This document shows positions 18,028-25,259 of a DNA stretch of 64,000 nucleotides, in pieces. The notes under the pieces were generated by a model that worked only from the letters and a program-made list of their open reading frames with translations, did not search any database and was not told the origin of the DNA. This stretch comes from Alphaproteobacteria bacterium PA2 (GTDB taxonomy: Bacteria; Pseudomonadota; Alphaproteobacteria; Caulobacterales; Caulobacteraceae): positions 3,073,001 to 3,137,000 of the forward strand of contig NKIZ01000001.1 in NCBI GenBank assembly GCA_002256425.1, read 5' to 3'. Within the stretch, counting starts at the first letter, position 1. Each line of letters starts with the position of its first letter. The translations under genes were made by a program, and so were the position numbers.

Positions 18028-19680
18028 TTAGGCCTGAGCAGGCAATGCAGCGGCCGGACCCGAGGACTCGACCTGTCCTGCGGGGCTGGGCATTGCGATG
18101 GTCTTCCAGACGTTGAAGGCCATGATCAGCGTGCCCGAGAGGTACATGAGACCCCCGATGACCCGGATCACGTTCTCGACGTGCTTGGCTGCGACGGTCT
18201 CGACGAAGCTGTTGGCGAGGAAGCCCTGCGGCGTGTATTCGCGCCACATCAGACCTTCCATGATGCCCGACACCCAGAGCGCGGCGATGTAGAGCAGGAT
18301 GCCGATCGTCGCGATCCAGAAGTGCCACTCAATCAAGGTGTTGGAGTACATCTTCTCCTTCTTCCAGAGCCAGGGCACCAGGCAGTAGAGCGCGCCGAAG
18401 CTGATAAAGCCGACCCAGCCGAGGGCGCCGGAGTGCACGTGGCCAATGGTCCAGTCCGTATAGTGGCTGAGGGCGTTGACCGTCCGGATGGACATCAGCG
18501 GGCCCTCGAAGGTGGACATGCCGTAGAAGGCGATGGCCACGGTCATCATGCGGACGACGGGGTCGGTGCGCAGCTTGTCCCAGGCCCCCGACAGGGTCAT
18601 CAGGCCGTTGATCATGCCGCCCCATGAGGGCATCCACAGCATGATGGAGAAGGTCATGCCCAGGGTCTGGGTCCACTGCGGCAAGGCCGTGTAATGCAGG
18701 TGGTGCGGACCCGCCCAGATGTAGATGAAGATCAGCGACCAGAAGTGAACGATGGACAGGCGGTACGAATAGACCGGCCGCTCAACGCGCTTGGGCACGA
18801 AGTAATACATCATGGCCAGGAAACCGGCGGTCAGGAAGAAGCCCACCGCATTGTGGCCGTACCACCACTGGGTCAGGGCGTCCTGAACCCCTGCGAAGGC
18901 CGAATAGCTCTTGTGGTTCAGGAAGCTGATCGGCAGGGACAGATTGTTGACGATGTGCAGCATGGCCACCGTCACGATGAAGGCCAGATAGAACCAGTTG
19001 GCCACGTAGATGTGGGGTTCCTTCCGCTTCCAGATCGTTCCCAGGAAGACCAGCAGATAGACCACCCAGACAACCGTCAGCCACAGATCGACGATCCATT
19101 CAGGCTCGGCGTACTCGCGACCTTCGGTAATGCCCGTCAGATAGCCGATCGCCGCCAGGGCGATGAACAGCTGATATCCCCAGAACACGAACCAGGCCGC
19201 CATGCCCCCGGCCAGGCGGGCCCGGCAGGTCCGCTGAACCACATAGAAGGATGTGCAGAGCAGGGCGTTGCCCCCAAAGGCGAAGATCACGCCTGAGGTG
19301 TGGAGAGGTCTCAGCCGCCCGAAGTTCAACCAACCGAATTCCGGGAAGTAGAAGATCTTGGGCCAGGCCAGCTGGCAGGCGATGACCACGCCGACCAGCA
19401 TGCCAACCGCCGCCCAGAACATGGTGGCGATGACCCCGGCGCGAACCACGCCGTCCTCATAGCGGGACTGGTCATTCTGGAACTGACCATTGGCTATGCC
19501 GATGGTCAGCGCCCCGCAGGCGATCACGAATGCGCCCAGGAAGATCCATCCCTGGAGGCGAAACAGCGGATCTGGCGAGAACGCCGTTGCAAGCAGGGCG
19601 CCCAGCGCAAGCACCCCCGTTAGTATTTGCAGGACCACCGCATTCGCGGGTGAAGCCTGTCGCTGAATCTCGGCGGTCAT
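18028..19680 (-). CDS. ccoN: CcoN catalytic subunit of cbb3-type cytochrome c oxidase
   Basis: Heme-copper oxidase subunit I of the high-affinity terminal oxidase; it reduces O2 at the heme b3-CuB centre and pumps protons. 550 residues, about 12 helices. The ligand histidines are visible in [15 protein letters not shown] (low-spin heme b), [15 protein letters not shown] (CuB), [13 protein letters not shown] (CuB pair) and [14 protein letters not shown] (hemes b3 and b). A FixK box centred 69 nt upstream of the ATG (19743-19756) points to low-oxygen induction. Confidence 0.97.
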   Translation of the reverse strand: MTAEIQRQASPANAVVLQILTGVLALGALLATAFSPDPLFRLQGWIFLGAFVIACGALTIGIANGQFQNDQSRYEDGVVRAGVIATMFWAAVGMLVGVVIACQLAWPKIFYFPEFGWLNFGRLRPLHTSGVIFAFGGNALLCTSFYVVQRTCRARLAGGMAAWFVFWGYQLFIALAAIGYLTGITEGREYAEPEWIVDLWLTVVWVVYLLVFLGTIWKRKEPHIYVANWFYLAFIVTVAMLHIVNNLSLPISFLNHKSYSAFAGVQDALTQWWYGHNAVGFFLTAGFLAMMYYFVPKRVERPVYSYRLSIVHFWSLIFIYIWAGPHHLHYTALPQWTQTLGMTFSIMLWMPSWGGMINGLMTLSGAWDKLRTDPVVRMMTVAIAFYGMSTFEGPLMSIRTVNALSHYTDWTIGHVHSGALGWVGFISFGALYCLVPWLWKKEKMYSNTLIEWHFWIATIGILLYIAALWVSGIMEGLMWREYTPQGFLANSFVETVAAKHVENVIRVIGGLMYLSGTLIMAFNVWKTIAMPSPAGQVESSGPAAALPAQA

Positions 19681-19742
19681 TTCCCCATGGCCCTCAAAGT
19701 TTCAATCATCCTGATCGGTGCAGGATTCTTTGAGGGGCAGCC

Positions 19743-19756
19743 TTGATATGGCTCAA
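19743..19756 (-). promoter_or_regulatory. FixK/FNR-type box upstream of ccoN
   Basis: TTGATATGGCTCAA matches TTGA-N6-TCAA exactly. The box overlaps the stop codon of the preceding cytochrome c gene and is centred 69 nt before the ccoN ATG. A class II activator position (-41.5) would give a 5' leader of about 28 nt. FixK is encoded 1.2 kb away. Confidence 0.8.
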
Positions 19757-20115
19757 AGCCCGGCGGGAGTCCCACGGGGCCGGCGGGGCGAGGCCTGGCC
19801 CAGACGATTCATATAGGCGACAAGGTCGCTGATTTCATTGGAATGGAGCCGCATGGGCGGCATGTCGTAGTGACCCGACTCTTCAATGTCGGTCAGCTTT
19901 TCCTGAAGGCTGTGTTCTTCATAGATCGCCGAGAGGTCGCGGAAGAGCGGCGACTTGGGATTGGGGCTGGAACCGGTCCGCTCTACAGCGTGGCAGGTCG
20001 AACACCGGGCGACAGCCAGTCTGTAGCCCCGCACTGACGCGCGGCTCTGGGCCGCAGCGGCCGGAAGGGCCGCGGATACACAAAGGACCAGGGTGATGAA
20101 CGCAAGCCGGCGCAC
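19753..20115 (-). CDS. Exported small c-type cytochrome upstream of ccoN
   Basis: Periplasmic cytochrome c of about 120 residues, with a signal peptide (RRLAFITLVLCVSAALPAAA), one heme site CSTCH and a probable axial Met in GHYDMPPMRL. The start chosen is GTG at 20115, because GAGG lies seven bases upstream and the signal peptide begins there; the longer frame to 20244 has an implausible leader. It lies between a FixK-boxed 38-aa ORF and ccoN and is probably cotranscribed with the former. It may donate electrons to the cbb3 oxidase. Confidence 0.85.
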   Translation of the reverse strand: MRRLAFITLVLCVSAALPAAAAQSRASVRGYRLAVARCSTCHAVERTGSSPNPKSPLFRDLSAIYEEHSLQEKLTDIEESGHYDMPPMRLHSNEISDLVAYMNRLGQASPRRPRGTPAGL

Positions 20116-20173
20116 GGGGCATCCTCGTTGTAAGGCCGCCCCGGCGCGATGGCTTGCGACCAGGTCGGCAGAT

Positions 20174-20290
20174 TCAGCGTTTGGCCTTGGTTGTGACGAG
20201 GGTGCAGACATGCGCCCAGACGACAGCGGCGGCAAATGAAGCAAAGCTGGCCAGCACGAGGGCCAGAAATGCGGTTTTCGTATCGAACAT
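20174..20290 (-). CDS. 38-residue single-pass membrane protein in the cbb3 locus
   Basis: Starts with ATG after an excellent AGGAGG Shine-Dalgarno and encodes MFDTKTAFLALVLASFAS..., one helix at about residues 7-29, then a short basic tail (TTKAKR). An exact FixK box lies 64 nt upstream, and the cytochrome c gene begins 58 nt downstream, so it is probably the first gene of a FixK-activated unit. Size, topology and setting recall CcoM, the tiny accessory subunit seen in Pseudomonas stutzeri cbb3 oxidase, but no sequence similarity is claimed. Confidence 0.65.
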   Translation of the reverse strand: MFDTKTAFLALVLASFASFAAAVVWAHVCTLVTTKAKR

Positions 20291-20347
20291 CAATTCCTCC
20301 TGTGCGTTCGCAGTTGCAACTTCTGCCAAGGAATGGCGGCGCTGACT

Positions 20348-20361
20348 TTGATGCGCGTCAA
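20348..20361 (-). promoter_or_regulatory. FixK/FNR-type box upstream of the 38-aa membrane ORF
   Basis: TTGATGCGCGTCAA is an exact TTGA-N6-TCAA site. Its centre is 64 nt before the ORF's ATG, nearly the same distance as at ccoN (69) and the fixT-like gene (63), which argues for function rather than chance. Confidence 0.8.
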
Positions 20362-20378
20362 ACAGCAGGAAATGAGAC

Positions 20379-20744
20379 CTAGCGACCGCCGCGGCGCAGG
20401 GAGCAGGTGTAACTGGCCTTCAGGGCCGCCGCGATCACCGGCGCCGCCGCCAGGGTCGACTGCTCGGGCTTCTGGCGGAAATGATCCTGTACGGCGGATT
20501 TCAGCTGATCGACCGTAATCCCGGCCGGCAGGCAAAGGACAGAGCGGCGACGCCCCCAGATGTCCTGCTCAGCCAGTACCTGATCAACGGAGCCGAGAAT
20601 GTAGCCGGAACAGAGTTCGGCGTCGGCCAGATCGCCCTGGCCCGAGCAGAGCTTCTCAAGCTGCCCGGCCTGCATGAAGGCAGGAATGGCTCCGGCTTCA
20701 GTCGGCGACAGGGTCGCAAGGGTAAAGGCTGCGACGACAAACAT
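20379..20744 (-). CDS. Rap1a/Tai-like immunity-fold protein, exported
   Basis: A 121-residue protein with an N-terminal hydrophobic signal (VVAAFTLATLSPTEAGA). The pattern KLCSG...ELCSGYILGSVDQ...LCLPAGITVDQLKSAVQDHF...AAPVIAAALKASYTC, with conserved cysteines, is that of the Rap1a/Tai family. Characterised members neutralise type VI amidase effectors, but many alphaproteobacterial homologues are orphans of unknown role. No effector or T6SS gene is in the window. Its 3' end is 17 bases from a FixK box. Confidence 0.65.
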   Translation of the reverse strand: MFVVAAFTLATLSPTEAGAIPAFMQAGQLEKLCSGQGDLADAELCSGYILGSVDQVLAEQDIWGRRRSVLCLPAGITVDQLKSAVQDHFRQKPEQSTLAAAPVIAAALKASYTCSLRRGGR

Positions 20745-20970
20745 GGCGGACTATCCCCTGGACCCTTCCTCCGGATCTGGAGGCCTGGGTTCGATATGCG
20801 CCAAATCAAAGCGACTTGCCATGGACCGGCCTATGTCCTTTTTCACGGTCGGACGCGGGAATTCAGGGTCGGTCACCCAGGCCTCCGTAGGACTACTTAG
20901 GGGGCGCCCCTGAATTTCAGGGCAGCCGCTCACGCGCTATCCCGTGCATCAGTTCACACGGGGTTTGCCA

Positions 20971-21633
20971 ATGTCCCTCGCCTACGATTTCCAAGACGCC
21001 ATCCCGCCCGCCCGGCCAGAACTGGCCGGTGTTGATGAGACGCTCGATATCCTCAACCGCATGGGCGTCCGCATCGCCTACGCCAAGGATGAGGAGATCT
21101 ACGGTCAGGACGAGGACGCCGACCTTGTCTACCGGGTCATCGAGGGCGCCGTGCGCACCTCCCGGGTGATGAGCGACGGCCGTCGCCAGATCGGCGACTT
21201 CTACCGCGCCGGGGAACTCTTCGGCTTCGAGACCAGCAGCCATCACCGGTTCGCCGCAGAAGCCCTGCAGGACTGCGTCATCCTGGTCCTGAAGCGCTCG
21301 ACCCTGAAGAGCGCCGGCGGCGATCTGGAAAGACTGACCTGGGCCACCACAAACCGGGAACTGGATCGCGCCCAGGAGCATCTGCTTCTGTTAGGTCGCA
21401 AGACCGCCAGCGAGAAGGTTGCAAGCTTCCTGCTGGACCTGGTCCGGGGTTCGAACCAGGAAACTGTCGACCTGCCCATGGGCCGACAGGATATGGCCGA
21501 CTATCTAGGCCTGACCATCGAGACCGTTTCGCGCATGCTTTCGCAGTTGCAGGCTTCGCGGATCGTTTGCTTCACCGCCACCCGAAAGTTCCGGGCTCCG
21601 AATATCGCAGCACTCGCGCGTTTGGCGGCCTGA
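20971..21633 (+). CDS. fixK: FixK, Crp/Fnr-family transcription activator
   Basis: Transcription factor of the FixLJ-FixK low-oxygen cascade. 220 residues from ATG 20971: an effector-binding-like domain (about 30-140) and a C-terminal winged helix, DMADYLGLTIETVSRMLSQLQ, whose ETVSR recognition helix fits TTGA-N6-TCAA targets. It has no N-terminal cysteine cluster, so it should not sense oxygen itself, unlike Fnr. A GTG at 20944 is an alternative start. Predicted targets in this window are the boxes at 19743, 20348 and 24679. Confidence 0.92.
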   Translation: MSLAYDFQDAIPPARPELAGVDETLDILNRMGVRIAYAKDEEIYGQDEDADLVYRVIEGAVRTSRVMSDGRRQIGDFYRAGELFGFETSSHHRFAAEALQDCVILVLKRSTLKSAGGDLERLTWATTNRELDRAQEHLLLLGRKTASEKVASFLLDLVRGSNQETVDLPMGRQDMADYLGLTIETVSRMLSQLQASRIVCFTATRKFRAPNIAALARLAA

Positions 21634-21671
21634 CAACAGTCTGGCGATCCACTGTCGAAATGGAGGTACCG

Positions 21672-22499
21672 ATGTCCTATCGGACCCTGCTGACCCATGC
21701 CCAACCCTATGGCGCCTCTGACCTCAGGGTCGAAGCCGCCGCCGCCCTGGCGATAGACCTGGACGCTGTCCTCGTCGGTCTGGCGGCAGAATCCCTGCCC
21801 GTCTACGCCATCAGCGATCCCTATGGCATGGCGGCGCCCCAGCTGACCTCCATCCTGGTGGAACAGCAGACCAAGAACCTCGAGGACGCCCACAAGCGCT
21901 TCCAGGAGCATGCCGGATCGGCCCGTCAGGCGTGGCGTTCCATCCGCGACCTGCCGACTCCGTCCCTGGCCCGCGCGGCGCGCTCGGCAGACCTGATCCT
22001 CGTCGGCGGTGTGACCGCCGAAGCCCAGGACAAGAACTATGCGGTCAACACTGGAGAGTTGATCCTGACAGCGGGCCGCCCCGTCCTGGTTGTCCCGCCG
22101 TCTGGCGGACGCCTGGCCGCAAAGAAGGTCCTGATAGCCTGGAAGGACAGTCGCGAATCCCGCAGGGCTGTTTATGACTCCCTGCCCTTCCTTCTGGGGG
22201 CGGACGAGGTGATGATCCTGGGGGTCGGCGCCGCTGAAGACGCGGAATCCCTGCACTTCGAAACCACAGACGTGGCTGAACAGCTCAAGCGCCATGGTGT
22301 GAAGTCCTGCCGGCCGACTGTGGCGCCAGCCACAGGCGGAGGGGTGGAGGATGAAATCCTTTCCCAAATTGACGGCTTCGGCGCTGATCTGGTGGTGGCC
22401 GGCGGCTATGGCCACAGCCGGGCGACAGAGTGGGTGCTTGGCGGGGTCACAAGGACGCTCCTGCACCTGCCTGACCGGTTCGTCCTGCTCAGCCACTGA
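21672..22499 (+). CDS. Tandem universal stress protein (UspA family)
   Basis: Cytoplasmic stress protein of 275 residues with two Usp domains. The first half contains VEAAAALAIDLDAVLVGLAAES. The second half has LIAWKDSRESRRAVYDSLPFL and ends with a nucleotide-binding-like signature, GGYGHSRATEWVLGGVTRTLL. The ATG at 21672 has GGAGG five bases upstream. It lies 38 bases after fixK and just before fixLJ, a placement common for Usp genes in microaerobic regulons. Confidence 0.9.
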   Translation: MSYRTLLTHAQPYGASDLRVEAAAALAIDLDAVLVGLAAESLPVYAISDPYGMAAPQLTSILVEQQTKNLEDAHKRFQEHAGSARQAWRSIRDLPTPSLARAARSADLILVGGVTAEAQDKNYAVNTGELILTAGRPVLVVPPSGGRLAAKKVLIAWKDSRESRRAVYDSLPFLLGADEVMILGVGAAEDAESLHFETTDVAEQLKRHGVKSCRPTVAPATGGGVEDEILSQIDGFGADLVVAGGYGHSRATEWVLGGVTRTLLHLPDRFVLLSH

Positions 22500-22546
22500 G
22501 GCCATATGGCCTTGTGCCCGGCTCCCGGTCGCCCTATCGCTGAGGC

Positions 22547-24043
22547 ATGTCGCTTAGTTTTCTGTCCACGCACCTTTCAAGTGGTCGAACCCTGACGCAG
22601 CGCCTTCTGGCGAACCTGGCGGCGATCGGTGTGGTCGCCCTTTCCCTGGCGCTGTACGCCGTCCTGCAGCCCATGATGGCCGGCCATATCGGCCTGGTCC
22701 TGCTGATCCCGTCACTCCTGCTTGCGGCGGCGATCGTTGACCGGGGATCCGTGCTCCTGCTCACCGCCCTGGGCCTGGCCGGCGTTCTGGCCCTGACCGG
22801 GCTCGAGACGCTTTCACAGCCTGCAAACCTGATCGAAGTGGCGGCCTACATCATCCTGGGGCCCTGCTTCGCCTATGGGGGGTGGCGACTGAAGGTTTCC
22901 AACGCCGCCGCTGCTGCTGCGATCCGGCAAGCTGAAGAGCGTGGGGCGCACCTTCAATCCATTCTCGACACCGTGCCTGACGCCATGATCGTCATTGACG
23001 AGCGGGGGATCATCCACTCGTTCTCCGTCGCAGCAGAGCGGCTGTTTGGCTGGAGGTCCGACGAGGTCATAGGCCGCAACATCAGCGAGATGATGCCGGA
23101 ACCCTACCGGTCAGCCCATGACAACTACATCCTGCGCTATCTCGCGACCGGTGAAGCCCGCATCGTGGGTATCGGCCGGGTCGTCGTCGGTGAGCGCAAG
23201 GACGGGTCGACCTTTCCCATGGAACTGTCCGTGGGCGAGATGAAGTCGGGCGAACATCGCTACTTCACCGGCTTTGTGATGGACCTGACGGAAACCCAGG
23301 CCGTCGAACGCCGCATGCAGGAAATGCAGTCGGAACTGATCCACGTCTCCCGCCTGACCTCCATGGGCGAAATGGCTTCAGCCCTGGCGCACGAGCTGAA
23401 TCAGCCCCTGTCTGCGATCGCGAACTACATGAAGGGGTCTGTCCGTCTGCTTGAGGCCCCAGCGCCTGACCTGTCCAAGGTCAGGAGCGCCCTGGCCCAG
23501 GCCGGTGATCAGGCCCTCCGGGCCGGCGCCATCATCCGCAAGCTGAGGGATTTCATCACCCGGGGGGAAGCTGAAACCCAGGCCGAACACCTTCCCAAAC
23601 TGATCGAGGAAGCTGGCGCCCTTGCCATGGTCGGGGCCAAGGAAATGGGTATCCGGCTGCTGTTCGAGCTGTCCCCCAATGCGGATCTGGTGATCGCGGA
23701 CAAGGTTCAGATCCAGCAGGTCGTGCTGAACCTCATGCGAAACAGCCTGGACTGCATGGTCGACTCTCCCGTCCGCACCCTGACTGTGGCCACCGAACTG
23801 GATGATGACGAGATGGTGGAAGTGTCCGTAACGGATACCGGTCCGGGCATTGATCCCGAGGTCGCCTCCCGGCTGTTCCAGCCCTTTGTCACCACCAAGG
23901 CCGAAGGCATGGGGGTTGGCCTGTCAATCTGTCGGACGATCATTGAAGCTCACGGCGGGAAGATCTGGTTTGAACCGGGCCCGACCGGCGGTACGAGCTT
24001 CCGCTTCACCCTTCGGCGCGCGAAGACGGACGATCATGCTTAA
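22547..24043 (+). CDS. fixL: FixL, membrane-bound heme-PAS oxygen-sensing histidine kinase
   Basis: Sensor kinase that is inhibited when O2 binds its heme and phosphorylates FixJ in low oxygen. 498 residues: four hydrophobic segments in 25-112, a PAS domain about 133-250 with the proximal heme His191 in [15 protein letters not shown], the HisKA phosphoacceptor His282 in [12 protein letters not shown], and an ATPase domain with DTGPGID and [13 protein letters not shown]. The stop overlaps the fixJ start by eight bases (ATGCTTAA). Confidence 0.95.
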   Translation: MSLSFLSTHLSSGRTLTQRLLANLAAIGVVALSLALYAVLQPMMAGHIGLVLLIPSLLLAAAIVDRGSVLLLTALGLAGVLALTGLETLSQPANLIEVAAYIILGPCFAYGGWRLKVSNAAAAAAIRQAEERGAHLQSILDTVPDAMIVIDERGIIHSFSVAAERLFGWRSDEVIGRNISEMMPEPYRSAHDNYILRYLATGEARIVGIGRVVVGERKDGSTFPMELSVGEMKSGEHRYFTGFVMDLTETQAVERRMQEMQSELIHVSRLTSMGEMASALAHELNQPLSAIANYMKGSVRLLEAPAPDLSKVRSALAQAGDQALRAGAIIRKLRDFITRGEAETQAEHLPKLIEEAGALAMVGAKEMGIRLLFELSPNADLVIADKVQIQQVVLNLMRNSLDCMVDSPVRTLTVATELDDDEMVEVSVTDTGPGIDPEVASRLFQPFVTTKAEGMGVGLSICRTIIEAHGGKIWFEPGPTGGTSFRFTLRRAKTDDHA

Positions 24044-24641
24044 GTCCCCGCAGGTCCACCTGATTGATGACGACGAGGCCATGCGGACCTCATTGTCCTT
24101 CCTGCTCGACAGCGCCGGGCTTTCCAACGCCGTCTATGCCTCAGCGGAGGCCTTTCTCGACGACATCGCCGACGACACTACGGGCTGCGTGATTACGGAC
24201 ATCCGGATGCCGGGCATGAGCGGCATGGAGCTGGTGTCCTTCCTGAAATCGAAGGGCGCCCAGTTGCCGGTCGTCGTCATTACCGGTCATGGGGACGTGC
24301 CGCTGGCGGTTGAAGCCATGAAGAACGGCGTCGTCGATTTTCTGGAAAAGCCCTTTGATGACGATGTGCTGCTGGCCGCCATTCGTCGGGCCCTGGTCGA
24401 ACATCGACCCGAGGCGGAATCCACCGGCCAGGTGACGTTTTCTTCGGTCCTGGCGGCCCTGTCGCCCCGGGAAACCGAGGTCCTGCGCGGCGTTGTCGCC
24501 GGCAAGGCCAACAAGGTGATCGCCTACGAGCTCGGGATCAGCCCAAGGACGGTCGAAGTCTATCGCGCAAACGTCATGGCCAAGACCGGGGCCAAGGGCC
24601 TGCCTGAACTGGTGCGCATGGCGATGTCGGCGGGATTCTAG
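24036..24641 (+). CDS. fixJ: FixJ response regulator
   Basis: Transcription factor phosphorylated by FixL; it activates fixK (and fixT) in related bacteria. 201 residues from ATG 24036: a receiver with phospho-Asp55 in [12 protein letters not shown], a conserved Thr in VVITGHGDV and Lys in FLEKPF, then a LuxR/NarL-type helix-turn-helix ([39 protein letters not shown]). Translation is coupled to fixL by overlap. Confidence 0.96.
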   Translation: MLKSPQVHLIDDDEAMRTSLSFLLDSAGLSNAVYASAEAFLDDIADDTTGCVITDIRMPGMSGMELVSFLKSKGAQLPVVVITGHGDVPLAVEAMKNGVVDFLEKPFDDDVLLAAIRRALVEHRPEAESTGQVTFSSVLAALSPRETEVLRGVVAGKANKVIAYELGISPRTVEVYRANVMAKTGAKGLPELVRMAMSAGF

Positions 24642-24678
24642 GGCGCCGCCCTTCCGGCCCGGGTCCGGAGTTGTGCGT

Positions 24679-24692
24679 TTGCGATGTATCAA
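24679..24692 (+). promoter_or_regulatory. Probable FixK-type box upstream of the fixT-like gene
   Basis: TTGCGATGTATCAA differs from TTGA-N6-TCAA at one base; TTGC half-sites are accepted in Bradyrhizobium FixK2 targets. The centre is 63 nt upstream of the ATG at 24749, matching the spacing at the other two boxes. It overlaps an in-frame TTG extension of the gene, which therefore is probably not translated. Confidence 0.6.
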
Positions 24693-24748
24693 GGTTTGGC
24701 CCCGGGAAACTCGGTACGGACAGGCTTCCAGCCGTCCGCAAGCCAGAA

Positions 24749-25138
24749 ATGCTTCAAATCGCTTCCGCCCCGCCGTCTGTCTATCTGGTCGATGACGACC
24801 AGGCGCTGCGAACTGCGCTGAAGTTTTCGCTCGAACTGGAAGGCTTTGACGTCCGCACCTACGAGACCGGTGAAGATCTGTTGAAGGCGCACCTGCCCCA
24901 CCGCGGCGGCTGCCTGGTTCTGGATCAGAACCTGCCCGGCCTTAGCGGCCTTGAGGCCCTTTCCGTGCTCCGCAGCCGCGCAGTCAAACTGCCGGCCCTG
25001 CTGATAACAAGTCACCTTGCCGCCGCCCTGCGGGACACGGCGAGGAACGCCAAGGCCACCGTGGTGGAGAAGCCCCTGCTGGGCGATGTGCTGGTCGGTT
25101 GCATCTGGCGCGCCCTGGACGAAGCAAGAGCCAGCTAG
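24749..25138 (+). CDS. fixT: FixT-like single-domain receiver protein
   Basis: A 129-residue stand-alone receiver: VYLVDDDQAL acidic pocket, phospho-Asp59 in LVLDQNLPGLSG, LLITSH and VEKPL. It has no output domain. In Caulobacter, FixT is a receiver-domain protein activated by FixK that inhibits FixL and can bind an iron-sulfur cluster. Position after fixJ and the FixK-like box fit that role. Only two cysteines (55 and 118) are present from this start; a TTG extension to 24671 would add two more (MCVCDV). Confidence 0.72.
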   Translation: MLQIASAPPSVYLVDDDQALRTALKFSLELEGFDVRTYETGEDLLKAHLPHRGGCLVLDQNLPGLSGLEALSVLRSRAVKLPALLITSHLAAALRDTARNAKATVVEKPLLGDVLVGCIWRALDEARAS

Positions 25139-25259
25139 GCGCAGATACCCCCAACTCTGAACACGTCAGGGCTGATTGGGCACTGGATGACGCATGGGAA
25201 CCCTATAACGTGGGGCGAATCATGTGTTCTGATACCGCGCGCAACTGGGGTAGTCCGCA

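Noticed and set aside
20791-20804. TCGATATGCGCCAA as a FixK box for fixK autoregulation
   Set aside because: Both half-sites carry a mismatch and the centre is 173 nt from the fixK ATG, unlike the 63-69 nt spacing of the three accepted boxes.
21446-21460. GGTTCGAACC resembling a tRNA T-arm
   Set aside because: It lies inside fixK coding sequence, with no acceptor or anticodon arm around it.
24671-24748. TTG-started N-terminal extension of the fixT-like gene
   Set aside because: It overlaps the FixK-type box, and the ATG at 24749 begins the receiver fold; kept only as an open question because of its two cysteines.
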